Shown here piece after piece: positions 33,217 through 42,899 of a DNA stretch of 64,000 bases. Origin of the DNA: Planctomycetaceae bacterium (GTDB lineage: Bacteria; Planctomycetota; Planctomycetia; Pirellulales; PNKZ01); NCBI GenBank assembly GCA_016793115.1, contig JAEUIN010000203.1:1-64000 (forward strand). The letters run 5' to 3'. The translations under genes and the position numbers were made by a program. Below the pieces are notes generated by a model. It was not told where the DNA came from and ran no database searches. It saw only the letters and a list, made by a program, of their open reading frames with translations. Numbering within the stretch: position 1 is the first letter of the stretch; each line of letters opens with the position of its first letter.

Positions 33217-34089
33217 CTAGACGGGCTCGACGTCGACGGTGACGTTCATCGCGTGGCGGCCGCCGCCGATGAACACGCCCTTGATCGGGCAGACGTCGCC
33301 GTAATCGCGTCCCCAGCCGATCGTGATGTGGCGTCCGGAGGGGATCACGCCGTTGGTCGGATCGAAATCGAGCCAGCCGAACTCGGGAAAGTAGATCGAC
33401 ACCCACGCGTGCGAGACGTCGGCCCCGACGAGCCGCGGCTTACCGGGCGGCGGGTTCGTCAACAGGTAACCGCTTACATAGCGGGCCGACAAGCCGATCG
33501 AGCGCAAACAGCCGATCATCAGATGGGCGAAATCCTGACACACGCCGCGCTTCTTGCGGAGCACTTCGTCCGGCGGAGTGTTGATCACCGTGGCCTGCGG
33601 GTCGAAGCGAAACTCGGTGTATATCCGCTGCGTGAGATCGAGCGCGGCTTCGAGTTGCCGCCGGCCGGGAGTAAAGGAAACGCGAGCGTAGTCGGCCAGC
33701 GAGTCCAGCAGGGGAATGAACGGCGAAGCGAAGCAAAAATGCTTGACGTCGAGATGCATTCCGTCGTGATAGGTGCGCAACAGCGCCGTCGTGTTCTCCC
33801 ACGGCCCCGATTCCTCGACGGAGGGCGAAGCGACCTCCGTCACCGTGACGACGCTCTCGGCGGTGATCGCCAGCTTGCGATGTCCCTCTTGAATCGTGAA
33901 ATAGGCGACGTGGTTGCCGAAGTAGTCGAAGCGTTCGACGAGCGTCGCCGGTTGCGGAGAAATGTGCAACTGATTGCTCAAACACTTTTGCGCGGAGGCG
34001 TTGCGCGGCTTGAGGTGCGCTTCGTTCTGGCAAACCGGCACCGTGTCGTCGTAACTGTAGGTCGTCGAATGACGAACGCGGTACATCAT
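33217..34089 (-). CDS. transglutaminase-like protein (bacterial N-terminal type)
   Basis: A 290-residue protein with the bacterial transglutaminase N-terminal beta domain (MYRVRHSTTYSYDDTVPVCQNEAHLKP) and a papain-like transglutaminase core. The core shows Cys in RGVCQDFAHLMIG, His in SHAWVSIYFP and Asp in WLDFDPTNG, the full catalytic triad. There is no signal peptide, so it should be cytoplasmic. Relatives in such clusters are thought to cleave or ligate peptide or isopeptide bonds. Its start overlaps the end of the ATP-grasp/alpha-E gene by four bases, indicating coupled translation. Last gene of the cluster. Confidence 0.93.
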   Translation of the reverse strand: MMYRVRHSTTYSYDDTVPVCQNEAHLKPRNASAQKCLSNQLHISPQPATLVERFDYFGNHVAYFTIQEGHRKLAITAESVVTVTEVASPSVEESGPWENTTALLRTYHDGMHLDVKHFCFASPFIPLLDSLADYARVSFTPGRRQLEAALDLTQRIYTEFRFDPQATVINTPPDEVLRKKRGVCQDFAHLMIGCLRSIGLSARYVSGYLLTNPPPGKPRLVGADVSHAWVSIYFPEFGWLDFDPTNGVIPSGRHITIGWGRDYGDVCPIKGVFIGGGRHAMNVTVDVEPV

Positions 34090-36674
34090 GGCTTGGGATC
34101 GACGTAAGGAAGCGGCGGAAGTCCGACGAGGCCGAGATGGCGCGACGGGCCGGCATGGACCAAATAGGTGTGGGCGATCGCCTCGGCGAGCGCCGTGAGA
34201 TGCCGTTCGAGGCGGGTAAGCAACTCGCCGAGTTGACGGTGCTCGCCGTCGGCGTCGGCGCTCGAGCAGAGCGCCTCGACGTCGGTCAGACGCAGTTCGG
34301 TTTGAGCCGCGAGCATGACGCGATGCTCCGGCGTCGACTGCGGTTTGCCTTCGTCGTGCGGCAAGCCTTTGACGTGGTCCGCCAGCGCCGCCAACTGAAA
34401 CGCCGCCGAACGCGGATTCGATTCGTCGGTAAGGACGAGATCGAGCGCGGGAGCTAATTGGATCGACGACAAATAACGGGAACGATACGTCATCGAGCTA
34501 TCGGCGATCTCCAGCAGGGCTTCGATGACGGGCGTCGGCTCGGCGATCCGGCGCACCAAGACGGAGTGCAAGAGGCGTACGGTGTGCTGCGCGCGCTCGA
34601 TGCGCCGCCCCATATCGAGAAACCGCCAACTGGGCCCGCGCGTCATGCTTTCCATGCCCATTCCGCTGAAGGCGGCGAGCAAAAAGATAAGCTGATTAAG
34701 TTGGAGCAAGACGTCGTCGAGCGTGAGATCGGCCGGCGGCGCGCCCGTGCCGATTTCCGCGCGCAAGCGATTCAAAATGCGGTAACTGTCGATCGACAGC
34801 CGATCGCGCATAATCGACGCCAAGCGATGCGCCGACTGAATCGTCGAGCGGAGCGAATCGGGCCGGCTTTCGTCGTAGAGCAGACGCAACAACAAGCGAT
34901 GCCGGCTGCGATAGAGATCGTCGCCGGACCGCTCCCGCGGCCCGTCTTCGATCCAGTCTTGGAGCAGGGCGTCGAACAAGATGGGCAACTCGGAGACGGC
35001 GCCGGGTTCCGATTCGCCCATCCAGCGCGTGATCACGCTGCGCCACTGACGGACGATGCCTTCGGCCCGCTCAATCTGCCGGCCGAGCCAGAACATGTTG
35101 TCGGCGACGCGGCTGGGCAGGTCGTTGCCGCTGCGACGCAGCTCGACCGGCGCGCCGTACGGCTTCAGCAACGACACCGGGGCGACCGGACCTTCCGACA
35201 ACACCCACAGGTCTTTGCTGCCCTGGCCGACCGACATCGAAACGGCGGGAACGTGAGGATCGGTCGTCACGCGAATCAGTCCGCCGGGCATCACTTCGTA
35301 GCCGTCGCCGGAAGCGGCGACGAACGTGCGCAAGGCGACGTGCCGAGGCTGCAGGCCGCCTTTGCTCCAGATCGGCGCCGACGAGCGTTCGACCAATTCC
35401 TGCGCGGCGAACGCTTCCGGATGCTTCTCGATCTGCGCGACGAGCCGTTCTCGCTCGGCCTGCGAGAGTCGGCCGCCGTGGATGGGCTTGCGGCTGCGAT
35501 GCAGAAGCGCGGATTTGATCAGCAAATGATCGAGATTGGCGAGCACGTAGCGGCGATCTTCGTCGCGGCCGCACCACCAGGTGGCGACGGACGGCAGCTT
35601 GAGTTCTTCGCCGAGCATGCGGCGACACAGCTCCGGCAAGAACGCCGCCAACGCCGGCGCTTCGAGGATGCCGCTGCCCAGCGCGTTGGCGACGACGACG
35701 TTGCCCGAGCGCGCGGCCTGCACCAAGCCGGCGACGCCGAGCATGGAGTCGGTGCAGAGCTCGAGCGGATCGCAATCGGCGTCTTGCAAGCGGCGCAGCA
35801 CGACGTCGACCGGCAAGAGCCCGCCGAGCGTTTTGAGAAACACGGCGTTGTCGCGGACCGTGAGGTCGCCCCCTTCGACGAGCGTGTAGCCGAGGTAGCG
35901 GGCGAGGTAGACGTCTTCGAAGTAGGCCGAGCTGGAAGGGCCGGGCGTGAGCAGCACGACGCGCGGATTTTCGCGATGGCGCGTGGCGATCGAAACAAGC
36001 GACTCGCGCAGCGTCTTGAAGAACGTCGCATGACGGCGCACGCGGGCGTCGTGGAATTGATCGCCCAGCACGCGCGAGATCACCAAGCGATTCTCCAGCG
36101 CGTAGCCTGCGCCGGACGGGCCCTGCGTGCGATCGGCGAGGACAAGCCAGGAGCCGTCGGGCTTGCGGCCGAGATGCGCGGCGAAAAGGTGTAGGTAGCA
36201 ATCGTTGGGGACGCGCAGATCGCGGCAGGGAAGCAGGTATTCCGGGTTCCCGAGCACGAGGTCGGCGGGAATCAGCCCTTGCCGCAACAGATCCTGACGA
36301 CCGTAGAGATCGATCAGGAGGAGATTGAGCAACGCGGCCCGCTGCGCGAGCCCCTCGGAGAGCTTGTTCCATTCAGCGCTGGAAAGCACCAGCGGAACGC
36401 AATCGAGTTCCCAGGGACGGTCTTCGCCGGCCGCTTCGCCGTAGACGTTGTAGGTGACGCCGTTGTCGCGCAGCAGACGGCGAGCTTGCTCGTTGTGCTC
36501 GCTGAGGCCGTCGCCGCCGATTTGTTCGAACGAAGAGACGAGGCGCTGCCACGCCGGTCGCAACGCGCCCGAGGGATCGACCATTTCGTCGAACACGCCG
36601 GGGGGCGACTTATAGGCGGCTAAAAGATCTTCCGGAGGCCGCGTCGGTGCGGCTTCTTCCGTGGTTACGCTCAT
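34086..36674 (-). CDS. circularly permuted ATP-grasp / alpha-E fusion protein
   Basis: An 862-residue protein joining two families that are often separate neighbouring genes. Residues about 60-500 are a circularly permuted type 2 ATP-grasp domain (YNVYGEAAGEDRPWELDCVPLVL ... ILLTPGPSSSAYFEDVYLARYLGY ... DVVLRRLQDADCDPLEL ... NALGSGILEAPALAAFLP). Residues about 525-850 are the alpha-helical alpha-E domain (LPSRVADNMFWLGRQIERAE ... WRFLDMGRRIERAQHTVRLL). ATP-grasp enzymes form amide bonds using ATP, so with the adjacent transglutaminase-like proteins a peptide or amide ligation and removal system has been proposed for such clusters. The substrate is unknown. The gene overlaps the transglutaminase gene downstream. 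Confidence 0.92.
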   Translation of the reverse strand: MSVTTEEAAPTRPPEDLLAAYKSPPGVFDEMVDPSGALRPAWQRLVSSFEQIGGDGLSEHNEQARRLLRDNGVTYNVYGEAAGEDRPWELDCVPLVLSSAEWNKLSEGLAQRAALLNLLLIDLYGRQDLLRQGLIPADLVLGNPEYLLPCRDLRVPNDCYLHLFAAHLGRKPDGSWLVLADRTQGPSGAGYALENRLVISRVLGDQFHDARVRRHATFFKTLRESLVSIATRHRENPRVVLLTPGPSSSAYFEDVYLARYLGYTLVEGGDLTVRDNAVFLKTLGGLLPVDVVLRRLQDADCDPLELCTDSMLGVAGLVQAARSGNVVVANALGSGILEAPALAAFLPELCRRMLGEELKLPSVATWWCGRDEDRRYVLANLDHLLIKSALLHRSRKPIHGGRLSQAERERLVAQIEKHPEAFAAQELVERSSAPIWSKGGLQPRHVALRTFVAASGDGYEVMPGGLIRVTTDPHVPAVSMSVGQGSKDLWVLSEGPVAPVSLLKPYGAPVELRRSGNDLPSRVADNMFWLGRQIERAEGIVRQWRSVITRWMGESEPGAVSELPILFDALLQDWIEDGPRERSGDDLYRSRHRLLLRLLYDESRPDSLRSTIQSAHRLASIMRDRLSIDSYRILNRLRAEIGTGAPPADLTLDDVLLQLNQLIFLLAAFSGMGMESMTRGPSWRFLDMGRRIERAQHTVRLLHSVLVRRIAEPTPVIEALLEIADSSMTYRSRYLSSIQLAPALDLVLTDESNPRSAAFQLAALADHVKGLPHDEGKPQSTPEHRVMLAAQTELRLTDVEALCSSADADGEHRQLGELLTRLERHLTALAEAIAHTYLVHAGPSRHLGLVGLPPLPYVDPKP

Positions 36675-36895
36675 GTCCGGGCCCGCGTGTCGTCGTTCGA
36701 TTATCCGCCCTGCCGGAGGCGTCGGCCTACTGCCTTACGACCGGCATTCGAACGAAGACGAGTTCCTAATCGACGCCGTCGCGGCAATTGCTTGCGTGGC
36801 CCCGTCCCGCCTTCTTCGAGCACTCCCTTAATTTAGTCGGCCGGCGACTTCGTGTAAACCTGCGCACGCCCGCGTGCGGGGTGCGCTTCGGCAAA

Positions 36896-39800
36896 TCACA
36901 CCGGATAAGCGCGCTCGGTCGCACGGCGCAGATCGAGCGTAAACGGATAGTCGTCGTTGCGTTCTTCGACCGGTATGTCGCGCTTGCCGCCCGTATGACC
37001 GAAGGCGAAGAAGCGCGCGTTGCGGCGCGACTCGGCTTCGTAGCTATTCACCGGGAAAGTCTCGTAGCTGCGTCCGCCGGGGTGCGACACGTGCCACGTG
37101 CAACCGCCGATCGAGCGCTCGTTCCAGGTATCGATCACGTCGAACGTCAGCGGCGCGTGAACGCCGATCGTCGGATGCAAACACGACGGCGGCTGCCATG
37201 CGCGGAAACGTACGCCGGCGACGTATTCGCCGAGCGTGCCCGTGGGATGCAGCGGAACACGGCGGCCGTTCACGGCGACGACGTGGCGCGGATCGACGAG
37301 CCCCGTCACTTTGACTTGCACGCGTTCGACCGAGGAATCGACGAATCGCGCGGTGCCCGACGAACTTCCCTCTTCACCCAACACGTGCCACGGTTCCATC
37401 GCTTGCCGCAGTTCGAGTTCGACGCCGCGCTGCACGATCTTGCCGACGAACGGGAAGCGGAATTCGAAGTGAGCGTCGAACCACTCTTGCCGGAATTCAA
37501 AGCCGGCGTCGTTGAGATCGGCCAAGACGTCGACGAAATCCTCGCCGATGAAGTGCGGCAGCATGAAACGGTCGTGCAAGCCGGTGCTCCAGCGAACCAA
37601 CTCTTTCTCGTAAGGCCGGTGCCAAAACTTCGCCAGCAGGCCGCGCAGTAGGAGTTGCTGGGTGAGGCTCATGCGCGAATGGGGCGGCATCTCGAAGGCC
37701 CGCAATTCGACGAGCCCGAGCCGGCCGCTGCTGGAGTCGGGCGAGAAGAGCTTGTCGATGCAGAACTCGGCGCGGTGCGTATTGCCGGTGATGTCGACCA
37801 GTAGGTGGCGGAACAAGCGATCGGTGAGCCACGGCGGCACCGACGTTTCCTTCGGCAATTGCTGGAACGCCGTTTCGAGTTCGTACACGGCTTCGTGCCG
37901 CGCTTCGTCGACACGCGGGGCCTGGCTCGTGGGACCGACGAACAAGCCGGAAAACAGGTACGACAGCGACGGGTGATTGTGCCAGTAGGAGACGAGGCTC
38001 CGGAGCAAGTCGGGGCGGCGGAGCAGCGGGCTTTCGGCCGGCGTGCGACCACCGAGCACGATATGGTTGCCGCCGCCGGTGCCGGTGTGGCGGCCGTCGA
38101 GCATGAATTTCTCGGTGCCGAGCCGCGTGAGGCGGGCTTCGTCATAGAGCGTCGTCGTGTTGTGAACGAGTTCGTCCCAACTCCCGGCCGGCTGCAAGTT
38201 GACTTCGATCACGCCGGGGTCGGGCGTCACGCGGAGATACGTGAGCCGATCGTCGTGCGGCGGCATATAGCCTTCGACGACGACGGGCATCTGGAGCTGC
38301 GCGGCCGTCTGCTCGATGGCCAAGACCAAGTCGAGATAGTCTTCGACGTGGCTGAGCGGCGGCATGAAGATGTGGAGCTTGCCCTCGCGCGGCTCGACGC
38401 AAATCGCGGTGCGCACGACGAAGCTCGCCGATTTGCCCGGCTCGAGAATCGGAACCGACTCCGGACGAATGGCCGCAAGCCGATCGTAGGCGACGCGGTC
38501 GCGCTCCAGTTGCGCGACGAGGCCGGCGTCGTAGTCGTCGACGCCGACGTAGCCTGCGCCGTACTGTTGACGAATGACGGTGCCTTGCGGCCCCTTAGCC
38601 GCTAAATCCCACTGCCGCTCGTGCAACGTGCCGCGACCATCGGTCGGGTCATAATGCCCGTTGCCGTAGCCGTTGCCGGATCGCCCGTTCAGCGCGCCCG
38701 CGCGCGGAGCGCCGGGCTGCGGCTTCCAGCGCGGCAGATCGAGCCGGCTCGGCAGCGGCCCGCGATCGGCGAACGGGTCGGACTGGTAAATATGCGGATA
38801 GTCCGTCGGCGCAACCCAGGGCAGCGAATCGAGCGGCAGGCGGAAGCCCATCGGCGAATCGCCCGGCAACAAGAACATGTTTTCTTGCCGCAAGAACCAG
38901 GGGCCGCTGCGCCAGGCGGCGCCGTCGGTGTAGTGGTCGCGACAGATCGGTAGGCAGTAGCCGACTGTCTTATTTAAGCCTTGATTGAACACGCGGGCCA
39001 ATCGGTCGCGCTCCGTCTTGTCGGACAGCTTCGATTGGAGCGGGTCGACGTTCGTCGGCAGCTTGCGCTCTTTCCACATGTAGTACCAAGCGTCTTCGAA
39101 CGCCGGAATGACGTGCTCCGCATCGACCTTAAGCCGCTCGGCGAGTTCGGTAATGAACTTCTGCGCGTCGGCGTCGGTGTGGCCGAAGTTGTCTTCGTCG
39201 TCGGCGATCAAATCGGGATTTTCCCAGATGAGCTCGCCGTCTTTGCGCCAGTAGCAGCTGAGCGCCCAGCGCGGCAGGGGTTCGCCGGGATACCACTTGC
39301 CTTGCCCGTAGTGGTAAAGCGGACCGACGGCGAATTGCTTGCCGAGTCGCTTAATGAGTTCGCCCGCGAGGCGGCGCTTGCGCGGACCGAGAGCCGCGGT
39401 GTTCCATTCGGCGCCGTCCATGTCGTCGATCGAGACGAACGTCGGTTCGCCGCCCATCGTGAGCCGCATGTCGCCCGCGGCGAGCGAGGCGTCGACCTGA
39501 TGGCCGAGGGTTTGGATCTCCTGCCACTGTTCTTCGGTGTACGGTTTCGTGACGCGCGGGTCTTCGTGAATTCGCGTAACTGTCATGGCGAAATCGAAGT
39601 CGGCCTCGCACGGCTCGACGGAGCCGGTCACCGGCGCGGCCGACACCGGATCGGGCGTTGCGGCGAGCGGCAAGTGCCCTTCGCCGGCGAAGAGCCCGGA
39701 AGTGGGATCAAGCCCGATCCAACCGGCGCCGGGCAGAAAGACTTCAGTCCACGCGTGAAGATCGGTGAAATCGACCGCGGTGCCCGACGGACCGTCGAGC

Positions 39801-40441
39801 GATTTGACGTCGGCCGTGAGTTGAATCAGATAACCGCTGCAGAAGCGGGCCGCCAAGCCGAGATGCCGAGCGACCTGCACGAGCAGCCAGGCGCTGTCGC
39901 GGCAGGAGCCTTTGGAGAGCGTGAGCGTTTCGTCGGGAGTCTGCACGCCGGGATCCATGCGGACGACGTACTCGACGCGCTCATGCACTTTGCGATTGAG
40001 ATCGACGAGGAAGTCGACGGAGCCGCGCGGCGTGCGATCGATCGTTCCTAAAAACTCGGCGAGCTTTTGGCCGATCGGCCGGGTCGCCAAATAGGGACGC
40101 AACTCTTCGGCCGTCTGCGCGTCGTAGGCGAAGGGAATCTTTTCCGCCGACGGCTCGAGAAAGAAGTCGAACGGGTTGATCACGGTGAGTTCGGCCACGA
40201 GGTCGACCGAAAACTCGAAGATGTCGGACTTCTCGGGAAAAACCAAGCGGGCCAAAAAGTTGCCGTGCGGATCTTGCTGCCAATTGATGAAATGCGTATC
40301 GGGCTGAATCTTCAGCGAGTAGCTCGTCACCGGCGTCCGGCAATGCGGCGCGGGCCGCAGCCTGACGATCTGCGGAAAGATCTGCACCGGCCGGTCGTAA
40401 CGGTAGCGCGTATGATGATGTAGAGCGACGCGAATCGACAT
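36896..40441 (-). CDS. transglutaminase / DUF2126 large protein
   Basis: An 1181-residue protein. Residues 1 to about 280 form a bacterial transglutaminase N domain (IRVALHHHTRYRYDRPVQIF) and a core with catalytic Cys in GSCRDSAWLLVQ, His in DLHAWTEVFLP and Asp in WIGLDPTSGL. The remaining 900 residues are the DUF2126 region (MRLTMGGEPTFVSIDDMDG ... VPALPP-type stretches absent; LDGRHTGTGGGNHIVLGG ... FHRPYEKELVRWSTGLHDRFMLPHF-like block near the C-terminus). The GGNH and Glu/Arg-rich motifs of DUF2126 resemble those of carboxylate-amine ligases. It heads a minus-strand cluster with the ATP-grasp/alpha-E protein (221-base gap) and a second transglutaminase, a recurrent gene set. Cytoplasmic; substrate unknown. 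Confidence 0.92.
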   Translation of the reverse strand: MSIRVALHHHTRYRYDRPVQIFPQIVRLRPAPHCRTPVTSYSLKIQPDTHFINWQQDPHGNFLARLVFPEKSDIFEFSVDLVAELTVINPFDFFLEPSAEKIPFAYDAQTAEELRPYLATRPIGQKLAEFLGTIDRTPRGSVDFLVDLNRKVHERVEYVVRMDPGVQTPDETLTLSKGSCRDSAWLLVQVARHLGLAARFCSGYLIQLTADVKSLDGPSGTAVDFTDLHAWTEVFLPGAGWIGLDPTSGLFAGEGHLPLAATPDPVSAAPVTGSVEPCEADFDFAMTVTRIHEDPRVTKPYTEEQWQEIQTLGHQVDASLAAGDMRLTMGGEPTFVSIDDMDGAEWNTAALGPRKRRLAGELIKRLGKQFAVGPLYHYGQGKWYPGEPLPRWALSCYWRKDGELIWENPDLIADDEDNFGHTDADAQKFITELAERLKVDAEHVIPAFEDAWYYMWKERKLPTNVDPLQSKLSDKTERDRLARVFNQGLNKTVGYCLPICRDHYTDGAAWRSGPWFLRQENMFLLPGDSPMGFRLPLDSLPWVAPTDYPHIYQSDPFADRGPLPSRLDLPRWKPQPGAPRAGALNGRSGNGYGNGHYDPTDGRGTLHERQWDLAAKGPQGTVIRQQYGAGYVGVDDYDAGLVAQLERDRVAYDRLAAIRPESVPILEPGKSASFVVRTAICVEPREGKLHIFMPPLSHVEDYLDLVLAIEQTAAQLQMPVVVEGYMPPHDDRLTYLRVTPDPGVIEVNLQPAGSWDELVHNTTTLYDEARLTRLGTEKFMLDGRHTGTGGGNHIVLGGRTPAESPLLRRPDLLRSLVSYWHNHPSLSYLFSGLFVGPTSQAPRVDEARHEAVYELETAFQQLPKETSVPPWLTDRLFRHLLVDITGNTHRAEFCIDKLFSPDSSSGRLGLVELRAFEMPPHSRMSLTQQLLLRGLLAKFWHRPYEKELVRWSTGLHDRFMLPHFIGEDFVDVLADLNDAGFEFRQEWFDAHFEFRFPFVGKIVQRGVELELRQAMEPWHVLGEEGSSSGTARFVDSSVERVQVKVTGLVDPRHVVAVNGRRVPLHPTGTLGEYVAGVRFRAWQPPSCLHPTIGVHAPLTFDVIDTWNERSIGGCTWHVSHPGGRSYETFPVNSYEAESRRNARFFAFGHTGGKRDIPVEERNDDYPFTLDLRRATERAYPV

Positions 40442-40847
40442 GCGAACCTCAAGTGTTCACGTGCGTCGCGGGGAGGTGGCGCGGCGACGTGCGAACGCCC
40501 CTTACGGAGCGCCGGAGTAGGAGAAAATTCCGTTATTTAACAGCCAGGGCACTCGCCGCCTGTGATGCCAAGGCTTGCACGATTGCATAGCCGCGCAGCA
40601 CGCCTTCGTGACGAAACGTCTGACATTGCGCTCGCGGAGCTATTACCTAGCCTACGATTAACGGTTAGGCAAGTTTTATGCCGGCTGTGGGGGTGGGCAA
40701 GCTGAGGGGACAAGCCGCTCCATTAGCGTTTGTTATTTGGTGTATTACAGCGGCGGCGGCCCGTAACATCGAGTGCCCGAATTCGCTCAGGCGATTTCAC
40801 GGCTCGCCCGACTTGAATACGCCGCCCTGCAACGGAAGGAGCTCGCC
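40442..40847. other. divergent intergenic region
   Basis: The 406 bases separate the DUF2126 gene (minus) from a methyltransferase gene (plus). I see no gene. A short stem GCCTA ... TAGGC lies around 40655-40676, and the last bases carry a strong AAGGAG ribosome-binding site for the ATG at 40848. Promoters for both directions should be here. Confidence 0.5.
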
Positions 40848-41936
40848 ATGTGCACGTCGCACGCCCTGCAACTCGATCAGACCAAAACGGACGCCTTCGC
40901 TCAAAAAATGCTCGACGTGATGAACGGCGCCGGCCTGGCGCTGATGATCTCCGTCGGGCATCGCACCGGGTTGTTCGACATCATGGCCGAGTTGCCGCCG
41001 GTGACGAGCGAGCGGTTGGCCGAGAAGGCCGGCCTCAGCGAGCGCTATGTGCGCGAGTGGCTCGGGGCGATGACCACGGGCGGCATCGTGGAGTTCGCGC
41101 CGGAGTCGAAGCTTTATCGACTGCCGGCGGAGCACGCCGCGTGGCTGACGCGTAAGGCGAGCCCCAACAATATGGCCGTGAGCGCGCAGTGGGTCGCCGT
41201 GCTCGGCTACGTCGAAGATCACATCGTGCAGGCGTTTCACCACGGCCGCGGCGTGCCGTATTCCGCCTATAACCGCTTTCATGAAGTGATGGCGGAAGAG
41301 AGCATGCAAAGCGTCGTTGCCGGCTTGCAGGAGCACATCTTGCCGCTCGTGCCGGGCCTTGCCGAGCGGCTCGCGCGAGGCATCGACGTGCTCGACGTCG
41401 GTTGCGGCAGCGGCCGCGCGATGATTCATCTGGCGGAGGCCTTTCCCAACAGCCGCTTTCAAGGGTTCGACGCCTCGGAGGAAGCCGTCGCCGCCGCCAC
41501 GGCCGAAGCTTGCCGACGCGGGCTGACTAATGTGCGCTTCGCAGCGAAAGACTTGGCGACGATGCAAGAGTCGCAGGCCTTTGATTTGATCACGGCGTTC
41601 GATGCTATTCACGATCAGGCTCGGCCGGCCGAAGTGCTGGAGAACATCGCTCGCGCGCTGCGACCCGACGGCACGTTTCTGATGCAAGACATCTCCGGGT
41701 CCGGGCATTTGCATCACGACGTCGAACATCCGGTCGGAACGTTTCTCTATACAATTTCATGTATGCACTGCATGTCGGTGTCGCTGGCCAACGGCGGACC
41801 GGGGCTGGGCGCGATGTGGGGCAAGACGAAAGCGCTTGAGATGCTCGCGGCCGGCGGATTCGGCGACGTCCGCGTCGAATCGCTGGAACACGACCCGCTG
41901 AATTTCTGGTACATTGCCGGCGTCGCCGGTCGTTGA
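40848..41936 (+). CDS. winged-helix SAM-dependent methyltransferase
   Basis: A 362-residue methyltransferase. The N-terminal part has a winged-helix dimerisation-like module (ALMISVGHRTGLFDIMAELP ... SERLAEKAGLSERYVREWLG), as in O-methyltransferases and related regulators. The C-terminal SAM domain has motif I LDVGCGSGRAMIHLAEAFP, the acidic FQGFDASEEAV and VRFAAKDLATM. Start: AAGGAG lies ten bases before the ATG at 40848; the frame is open to 40773 but the added residues are not family-like. The sequence TLGKPS-type markers of any special subfamily are not evident, and the acceptor is unknown. It precedes a secreted esterase gene by 37 bases, but the two have no obvious shared role. Confidence 0.88.
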   Translation: MCTSHALQLDQTKTDAFAQKMLDVMNGAGLALMISVGHRTGLFDIMAELPPVTSERLAEKAGLSERYVREWLGAMTTGGIVEFAPESKLYRLPAEHAAWLTRKASPNNMAVSAQWVAVLGYVEDHIVQAFHHGRGVPYSAYNRFHEVMAEESMQSVVAGLQEHILPLVPGLAERLARGIDVLDVGCGSGRAMIHLAEAFPNSRFQGFDASEEAVAAATAEACRRGLTNVRFAAKDLATMQESQAFDLITAFDAIHDQARPAEVLENIARALRPDGTFLMQDISGSGHLHHDVEHPVGTFLYTISCMHCMSVSLANGGPGLGAMWGKTKALEMLAAGGFGDVRVESLEHDPLNFWYIAGVAGR

Positions 41937-41973
41937 GGCGACGAACAATCGCCCCGCCCACGACCGACGGTGA

Positions 41974-42783
41974 ATGAGAACGATGCGGACTAAGCTGCTT
42001 TGGTGTTGGCTGGCGTTGGCCTTTTGCGGTGCGCTCGCCGAAGCGAGCGAGCCTGCGGGGCCGCCGCCGAAAGAGAAGTTTCATCTGTTCCTCCTGGTCG
42101 GTCAGTCGAACATGGCCGGCCGTGGAACTTTGGAGCCGCAAGACACGACTCCGCACCCGCACGTGCTCATGCTGAACAAAGCCGGCGAATGGGCGCCCGC
42201 GGTCGACCCGCTGCACTTCGATAAGCCTTCGGCGGGCGTAGGGCTCGGCAAAACGTTCGGCACGATCGTGGCCGAGGCCGATCCCGACATCACCGTCGGG
42301 CTGATCCCCTGCGCCGTCGGCGGCTCGCCGATCGATTCTTGGACGCCGGGCACGTTTTATCCGCCGACCAAGTCGCATCCCTGGGACGACGCGATGCGGC
42401 GGGCCAAGCTCGCCCTCCGCGACGGCACGCTCCGTGGCATTCTCTGGCATCAAGGAGAGAGCGACTCCGCTTCGCTCGAACTCGCACAAGCCTACGAAGC
42501 CAAGCTCCACGACCTGATCGCGCGGCTGCGAAAAGAACTCGCCGCGCCCGACGTTCCTTTCCTCGCAGGCCAGATGGGGCAATTCGCCGACGCGCCGTGG
42601 GACGAACCGAAGAAGATCGTCGACCGCGCTCATCGCGACCTGCCGAGCAAGGTCGAGCGCACGGCGTTTGTGTCGTCGGAAGGGCTCGGCCACCGCGGCG
42701 ACAAGGTTCACTTCGACTCCGCGGCCTACCGAGAACTGGGACGCCGCTACGCCGCGGCCTATAGCAAGCTCGCGCGAGAGTAG
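41974..42783 (+). CDS. secreted SASA-type carbohydrate esterase
   Basis: A 269-residue exported esterase of the sialate O-acetylesterase/acetylxylan esterase type. A signal peptide (LLWCWLALAFCGALAEASE) is followed by the SGNH-like core: the nucleophile block FLLVGQSNMAGRG with Ser in GQSNM, the glycine block CAVGGSPIDSW, the HQGES block (GILWHQGESDS) and the final Asp/His pair in DKVHFDSAAY. It should remove acetyl groups from a polysaccharide outside the cytoplasmic membrane. The ATG nine bases later is an equally possible start. Planctomycetes often carry many of these with sulfatases such as the one encoded nearby on the opposite strand. Confidence 0.92.
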   Translation: MRTMRTKLLWCWLALAFCGALAEASEPAGPPPKEKFHLFLLVGQSNMAGRGTLEPQDTTPHPHVLMLNKAGEWAPAVDPLHFDKPSAGVGLGKTFGTIVAEADPDITVGLIPCAVGGSPIDSWTPGTFYPPTKSHPWDDAMRRAKLALRDGTLRGILWHQGESDSASLELAQAYEAKLHDLIARLRKELAAPDVPFLAGQMGQFADAPWDEPKKIVDRAHRDLPSKVERTAFVSSEGLGHRGDKVHFDSAAYRELGRRYAAAYSKLARE

Positions 42784-42899
42784 TCGACGCCGCTTCGCTT
42801 ACCGAAATGTCACTCGCACGCCCTGCATAGAATTCCTCACTGAACTTGAGCCGCTCTCGCAGAGGGGTGAGACGGCTCGGACTTTATGAGGAGCTTCTA

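Noticed and set aside
34458..36194. Long plus-strand open frame of 578 codons
   Set aside because: It is the shadow of the ATP-grasp/alpha-E gene, whose minus-strand product has clear family motifs; the plus frame has none.
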